Assembly (NCBI GenBank): GCA_002333125.1
Contig: DDBM01000150.1
Span: 2,045 to 11,762 of the forward strand
DNA length: 9,718 bases
Origin: Moraxellaceae bacterium UBA2032
Lineage (GTDB): Bacteria > Pseudomonadota > Gammaproteobacteria > Pseudomonadales > Moraxellaceae
Reading direction: 5' to 3'
Below the pieces are notes generated by a model. It saw only the letters and a program-made list of their open reading frames with translations. It was not told the origin of the DNA and did not search any database. This document shows, in pieces, positions 5,999-9,718 of the stretch; positions within the stretch are counted from its first letter, which is position 1; each line of letters opens with the position of its first letter. The position numbers and the translations under genes were made by a program.

Positions 5999-6757
5999 TT
6001 AGGCATTTTTAGCAATCATGTCATGTAAAACTTCGCTGGCAAACGCGATACGGTCGGCACCATTTGACATATGCCTATAAACTTCGCGTCGTTTAAGAAT
6101 TTCTAAAACAAAACCCACGCTTGAGGCAATCGCTTGGTCTTGCACACTTTTATTTTCTGAAGCAATCAAAACAGTTAAGGCAGCAGCGTCTAAACGCTGT
6201 GCATCGGTAAGGGTTTGCACATAATGAGACGGGTCAAATAACTCAGCTAATGCCTTACGGTAGATTTTTTCGGTGGTTCGTTCGGTTTTGTGGGCTTTTA
6301 TTGCATCTGCTTCTGCGGCTAAGGGTTGTTTTTTAAGTTTTGCAAATCCTTGAGTTAAAGCGTGCATTCCTTCATTCATTAGTTGCGCCATTGCTAAAGT
6401 GTGCTCATCTGGCTTTAGTCCCAAAACCTGCATTTCTTTAACGGTTGTTTTGGCATAGTTTAATATATCGTCAATCGCAGCAAAGGCACGATAAATATCC
6501 TCTCTGTCCATTTGGGTCGAAAAAGCACGATGTAGTTTATCTAAGTGGTGTAGTTTAAGTTGGTCGCCTTGATGCTCCAACTCTTTGACTTTATTAGCCG
6601 ACTCTGCATTATTGGTTTTCATAAAGTCAACTAATGCCGCTGTTCCATTTTCAACTAAACGACATTGTTCGTTAATTAATTCATAAAAATCAACAGTAGG
6701 TGGAAATACACGCTCAATTAAACGCTTTAGTAGTGGAGGTTTTGGGGAGTTGCTCAA
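5999..6757 (-). CDS. PhoU-like DUF47 family protein, Pit partner
   Basis: This 252-residue, mostly helical protein belongs to the DUF47 (UPF0111) relatives of PhoU, cytoplasmic proteins usually encoded beside PiT phosphate transporters and thought to modulate them. Visible marks are FPPTVDFYELINEQC (18-32), ELEHQGD (59-65), and DREDIYRAFAAIDDILNYAK (84-103) with acidic residues suited to metal binding. The C-terminal KRREVYRHMSNGADRIAFASEVLHDMI (222-248) is also typical. It is longer than the common form of about 210-225 residues; the extra length appears to lie around 174-212. The start is TTG 6755-6757, supported by GAGG (6764-6767) six bases upstream; I see no in-frame ATG between it and the upstream stop. 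It follows pit by 19 bases and is surely co-transcribed with it. Confidence 0.9.
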   Translation of the reverse strand: MSNSPKPPLLKRLIERVFPPTVDFYELINEQCRLVENGTAALVDFMKTNNAESANKVKELEHQGDQLKLHHLDKLHRAFSTQMDREDIYRAFAAIDDILNYAKTTVKEMQVLGLKPDEHTLAMAQLMNEGMHALTQGFAKLKKQPLAAEADAIKAHKTERTTEKIYRKALAELFDPSHYVQTLTDAQRLDAAALTVLIASENKSVQDQAIASSVGFVLEILKRREVYRHMSNGADRIAFASEVLHDMIAKNA

Positions 6758-6776
6758 GTCGTACCTCGTAAAATAA

Positions 6777-7808
6777 TTAAATAAGAGAATTTACAATAGA
6801 ATAAATGGCGCAAGCCAAAGCCGCCGCACAAGGTAAGGTTAACACCCATGTTAATAAGATTTCTTTAGCTTTTGCCCAATGCACTGCCCGAGGATGTTCG
6901 GATGCCCCAATGCCCATAATGGCGGTACTCACCACATGTGTTGTAGAGACAGGCCCACCAAATAAAGAAGCAGCAAAAATCACCCCTGCCGAGGTTAATT
7001 GGGTATTAAGCCCATGTAAGGCTCGTAGTTTATAAATGCCAAAACCCACTGTGCGTACAATGCGCCATCCGCCTAACATGGTGCCAATTGTCATAGATAA
7101 TGCGCTAAGAATGATGACCCACATAGGCACGCTAAACTCGTTAATATAACCCGCCAAAAACAAGCACAAGGTAATAATGCCCATGCCTTTTTGAGCATCA
7201 TTTGCGCCATGAGAAAATGCCAAGGCACTGGCTGTTAGCCACTGGCCATGTTTTAAATGAATATTAACCTCAGGGGTCGCACTACGAAGTAAAAACAGCA
7301 TAAAACGATGTAGTATAAAGCCTGCTATAAAACCAATAATGGGTGAAATCAATAATGCAGCAAGCACTTTAACAACCCCCTCAAAATGTCCTTGTTTTAA
7401 GGCATCAATACCCCATACCACATCTTGGCTTCCAGAACTCAGCATAACAACACCTGTTAAGCCGCCAACTAACGCATGTGAGGAGGAGGAGGGAATAGCC
7501 AACCACCATGTAATTAAATTCCATGCAATAGCTCCTGCCACACCACATAACACAATAATAAGCGCATCAACTTTGGGGAGTGATTGAATGTTAACAATAC
7601 CACCAATGGTATCGGCAACGGCTGTTCCGCCTAATATAGGGCCTAATAAGGTAAAAAAAGCCACAATAACTACGGCCTGAGTAGGGTTCATTGCGCGTGA
7701 TGCAATTAACGTGGCTAACATATTTGACGCATCATGAAAGCCATTGGTAAAGTCAAAAATAAGAACCAATAAAACCGCACCAATCAATAAGACAAATAAG
7801 GTGTTCAG
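6777..7808 (-). CDS. pit: Inorganic phosphate transporter, PiT family
   Basis: A membrane carrier that takes up phosphate or metal-phosphate with a cation. The duplicated PiT signatures are present: FTNGFHDASN in the N-terminal half and AFSHGANDAQKGMG in the C-terminal half. PSSSSHALVGGLTG and GPVSTTHVVSTAIMGIG are the paired repeats of the fold. About ten hydrophobic segments are visible. The standard start would be TTG at 7785-7787 (336 residues), but that has no Shine-Dalgarno site and cuts into the first membrane helix. Reading seven codons further to CTG 7806-7808 adds MNTLFVL, gives 343 residues, and places AGAGG (7815-7819) six bases upstream; an in-frame TAG at 7818-7820 bars any longer start. 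I therefore annotate the CTG start. The DUF47 partner follows by 19 bases. Confidence 0.93.
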   Translation of the reverse strand: MNTLFVLLIGAVLLVLIFDFTNGFHDASNMLATLIASRAMNPTQAVVIVAFFTLLGPILGGTAVADTIGGIVNIQSLPKVDALIIVLCGVAGAIAWNLITWWLAIPSSSSHALVGGLTGVVMLSSGSQDVVWGIDALKQGHFEGVVKVLAALLISPIIGFIAGFILHRFMLFLLRSATPEVNIHLKHGQWLTASALAFSHGANDAQKGMGIITLCLFLAGYINEFSVPMWVIILSALSMTIGTMLGGWRIVRTVGFGIYKLRALHGLNTQLTSAGVIFAASLFGGPVSTTHVVSTAIMGIGASEHPRAVHWAKAKEILLTWVLTLPCAAALACAIYSIVNSLI

Positions 7809-8110
7809 ATAATACCTCTAGTAAGAATGCAGTCAGCTGATTGCAAAGGTAGGTATGGTCATTTTTTTGCAAGATGACGTATGATTGATGACTATTTTAG
7901 CGGCTTAGACTTCTAAAGTATTGGCATCAATGCCTATAATCAACATTAAATTATTAACAATCAGTTATCCGTCTTTAATTTGTTATATTGTTGGTCTTTT
8001 AAAATTCGCATTCATCATCACATTTCGTTTGTAAAATGTGCCTGTGCGCTGCAATATCTACTAAAAACACCATAGCATCTGATTTTTGTTAGCAGATGGA
8101 GAAACGTTTA
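7809..8110. other. Divergent intergenic region between pit and the VWA gene
   Basis: These 302 AT-rich bases must hold both promoters, but neither is clear. The best rightward -10 is TATAAT at 7935-7940, with only a poor -35 (TTCTAA, 7911-7916). Just before it, GGCAT-CA-ATGCC (7923-7934) is a perfect 12-base palindrome lying where a repressor could bind in the -35/-10 spacer. I find no convincing Pho box for pit, no coding frame and no terminator. The ribosome site for the VWA gene, GGAGA at 8098-8102, closes the region. Confidence 0.4.
7814..7819 (-). promoter_or_regulatory. Ribosome binding site that decides the pit start
   Basis: On the minus strand AGAGGT lies directly before ATTAT and the CTG at 7806-7808. 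This ideal spacing supports CTG initiation over the TTG 21 bases further downstream. The same spacing (GAGG, six bases, TTG) is used by the next gene in the operon. Confidence 0.6.
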
Positions 8111-9289
8111 ATGCTTACGCAGCTTTTTTATACACTTAGAAAATATCAAGTACCTGTTTCTATTCGAGAGTATTTAGATTTACTTAATGCCCTAGAGCAA
8201 GGTTTGGTTTTTGCTGACGGTGAAGAGTTTTATCGTTTGGCGCGTATTTGTTTAATAAAAGATGAAAAACATTTTGATAAGTTTGACCGTGCGTTTAAAG
8301 ATTTTTTTGATGGTGTAGAAAGTATGGCTAATCCTTTAGCCAATGCTGCGATTCCAGACGACTGGTTGCGTAAAGAAATCGAAAAAAACTTATCTCCCGA
8401 AGAACTTGCTCAAATCGAAAAAATGGGTTCACTCGAAAAACTCATGGAAGAATTTGAAAAGCGTATGCAAGAGCAGCACAAGCGCCATCAGGGCGGCAAT
8501 AAAATGGTAGGTACAGGCGGTACGTCACCGTTTGGAGCTTATGGTTCTAACCCTGAGGGTATTCGTTTGGCGGGGCCGTCGCGTAACAAAACTGCCGTCA
8601 AAGTATGGGAAAAACGCGAATTTAAAAATTTAGATGATTCAATAGAGTTAGGCACACGCAATTTACAAGTGGCGTTACGACGTTTGCGTCGTTTTGCACG
8701 TCAAGGTGTAGAAGATGAGTTAGACATTGCCGATACCATTAAATCAACCGCACACAAAGGCGGCTTATTAGATATTAAATTAGTTGCCGAGCGAAAAAAC
8801 CGCATCAAAGTGCTGATTTTTTTTGATGTGGGCGGCTCAATGGATCCGCATATTGAGGTTTGTGAGTCGTTGTTTTCGGCTGCGCGTAGCGAATTTAAGC
8901 ATTTACATTACTTTTATTTTCATAATTTTATTTACGAAAGTGTATGGCAAGATAATAATCGCCGTTGGTCGGAGCGTTTGCCCGTTTGGGATATTATCCA
9001 TAAGTATGGTAATGATTATAGAGTAATTTTTGTAGGTGATGCCACGATGTCGCCTTATGAAGTGTTATCGGCAGGTGGTTCAGTAGAGCATTTTAATGAA
9101 GAATCAGGTGCGGTTTGGATGCAGCGTTTAACACAGCACTTTCAAAAAGTGGTGTGGTTAAATCCAGAGCCAGAACGTGCATGGCAGCATACACAATCTA
9201 TTGTGCATGTTCGTAAGTTGTTAGAAGAGCACATGTATCCGCTAACCCTAAATGGTTTAGAGGCCGCAACCAAGTATTTAAGCAAATAA
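8111..9289 (+). CDS. CoxE-like VWA domain protein
   Basis: A 392-residue soluble protein of the von Willebrand A, CoxE-like family. Residues 1-95 are a helical N-terminal part (MLTQLFYTLRKYQVPVSIREYLDLL). A charged coiled-coil-like stretch (about 95-127) and a Gly-rich linker (128-150) follow. The VWA part (about 230-392) has a MIDAS-like metal site: DVGGSMD at 239-245, in place of the classic DxSxS, with GDATMSP at 309-315 supplying later ligands. Relatives usually work with a MoxR-type AAA+ ATPase in maturing or remodelling complexes, but none is in the window. I chose ATG 8111 over ATG 8096 because GGAGA (8098-8102) precedes it correctly and MLxxxFYTLR resembles family N-termini as I recall them; the earlier start would add five residues and lacks a ribosome site. 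Confidence 0.88.
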   Translation: MLTQLFYTLRKYQVPVSIREYLDLLNALEQGLVFADGEEFYRLARICLIKDEKHFDKFDRAFKDFFDGVESMANPLANAAIPDDWLRKEIEKNLSPEELAQIEKMGSLEKLMEEFEKRMQEQHKRHQGGNKMVGTGGTSPFGAYGSNPEGIRLAGPSRNKTAVKVWEKREFKNLDDSIELGTRNLQVALRRLRRFARQGVEDELDIADTIKSTAHKGGLLDIKLVAERKNRIKVLIFFDVGGSMDPHIEVCESLFSAARSEFKHLHYFYFHNFIYESVWQDNNRRWSERLPVWDIIHKYGNDYRVIFVGDATMSPYEVLSAGGSVEHFNEESGAVWMQRLTQHFQKVVWLNPEPERAWQHTQSIVHVRKLLEEHMYPLTLNGLEAATKYLSK

Positions 9290-9353
9290 ACACAATAACA
9301 AATATCATCGCCAATGCTTGATTTTACCAGGCAAGGCTATTAAGGAGAGTGCG

Positions 9354-9718
9354 ATGAGTGGTAATTTTCGGTGGTTTTTACGCTTTATTATTTATATCCC
9401 TTTGGTAATTGCCTTGTTTTTTAGTTTAACCTATAGCTATGTCACATCTAAGTTCGAACAAAACTTTAGTAGTTGTTTGGCTCAAATTCCTATTAGTGCA
9501 CAAAATAAAGCCCCACGTGATGTTGCCGCCTTTGTGGGTTGCCTCAAAAGTAAAGGCAATTTTTTTACTAGTAAAATTATGCGCGAAGAGCGTTTATATC
9601 AATATGCACAGCCCAAAATGCAATGTGAATTTATTGGCAAATGGCATGTGTCCGAAGGCTACAAAGAGTATTGGTTAACCATTGAGCCAAATAGTCATTT
9701 TTTTATAGAACCTATGCT
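9354..9718 (+). CDS. Unrecognised single-pass membrane protein, 3' end missing
   Basis: The frame opens at ATG 9354 behind an excellent AAGGAG (9342-9347, six bases before the ATG) and runs 121 codons without a stop to the window edge. Residues 1-10 are basic and 11-29 form one hydrophobic helix (FIIYIPLVIALFFSLTYSY), suggesting an uncleaved anchor with the rest in the periplasm. The soluble part has cysteines at 41, 63 and 91, the first two in a helical segment that could form a disulfide. From residue 91 the pattern CEFIGKWHVSEGYKEYWLTIEPNSHFFIEP looks like the opening of a small beta-barrel (F-G-x-W then repeated strands), an impression only. It lies 64 bases after the VWA gene in the same direction, with no terminator between, so an operon is likely. 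No function can be assigned. Confidence 0.8.
   Translation, partial: MSGNFRWFLRFIIYIPLVIALFFSLTYSYVTSKFEQNFSSCLAQIPISAQNKAPRDVAAFVGCLKSKGNFFTSKIMREERLYQYAQPKMQCEFIGKWHVSEGYKEYWLTIEPNSHFFIEPM

Noticed and set aside
6805..7587. Rightward frames inside pit
   Set aside because: They are antisense to a conserved transporter, with no ribosome site or family features.
7809..8110. Pho box controlling pit
   Set aside because: No pair of CTGTCAT-like direct repeats with proper spacing is visible on either strand.
9439..9678. 79-codon frame inside the unknown membrane protein gene
   Set aside because: The frame starting at 9354 has a near-ideal ribosome site, a membrane anchor and runs through; the 9439 frame is its shifted shadow.

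Overview
The window is a stretch of chromosome from an AT-leaning gammaproteobacterium. The order rpoH, (small membrane gene), thiS, thiG, trmB is the arrangement I know from Pseudomonas. ThiS ends in the AIGGG tail seen there, and the AT-rich codon use with a CoxE-like VWA gene would fit the Moraxellaceae side of Pseudomonadales. The taxonomic placement is inference from synteny and protein style, not a database match.

Layout. Bases 1-138 are the 3' end of rpoH, followed by a small structured repeat (copy A) and the rpoH terminator. Bases 306-2469 hold a rightward group: a DUF423 membrane protein, thiS, thiG and trmB. ThiS and ThiG act together on the thiazole half of thiamine. A palindromic repeat separates thiS from thiG, and a second, branched one separates trmB from the leftward gene that follows. 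Bases 2546-3583 (minus) encode a NYN nuclease-like domain joined to a cold-shock domain, the least routine protein here. Upstream of it lies copy B of the same small repeat, inverted relative to copy A. Bases 3803-5683 (minus) are kup, a potassium transporter. A tRNA-Ser(GGA) with a clear promoter, a leader hairpin and a strong terminator occupies 5784-5976.

Bases 5999-7808 (minus) are a two-gene phosphate uptake operon: pit, then a PhoU-like DUF47 partner. Both appear to start at non-AUG codons with good Shine-Dalgarno sequences (CTG for pit, TTG for DUF47). After a 302-base divergent intergenic region, a rightward CoxE-like VWA protein (8111-9289) is followed by the start of an unrecognised single-pass membrane protein that runs off the window at 9718.

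Most of the window is housekeeping. I see no CRISPR array, no transposase gene, no prophage and no clear defence island. The points most worth a second look are the inverted pair of mobile-element-like repeats, the NYN-cold-shock fusion, the pit start codon and the tRNA leader hairpin.
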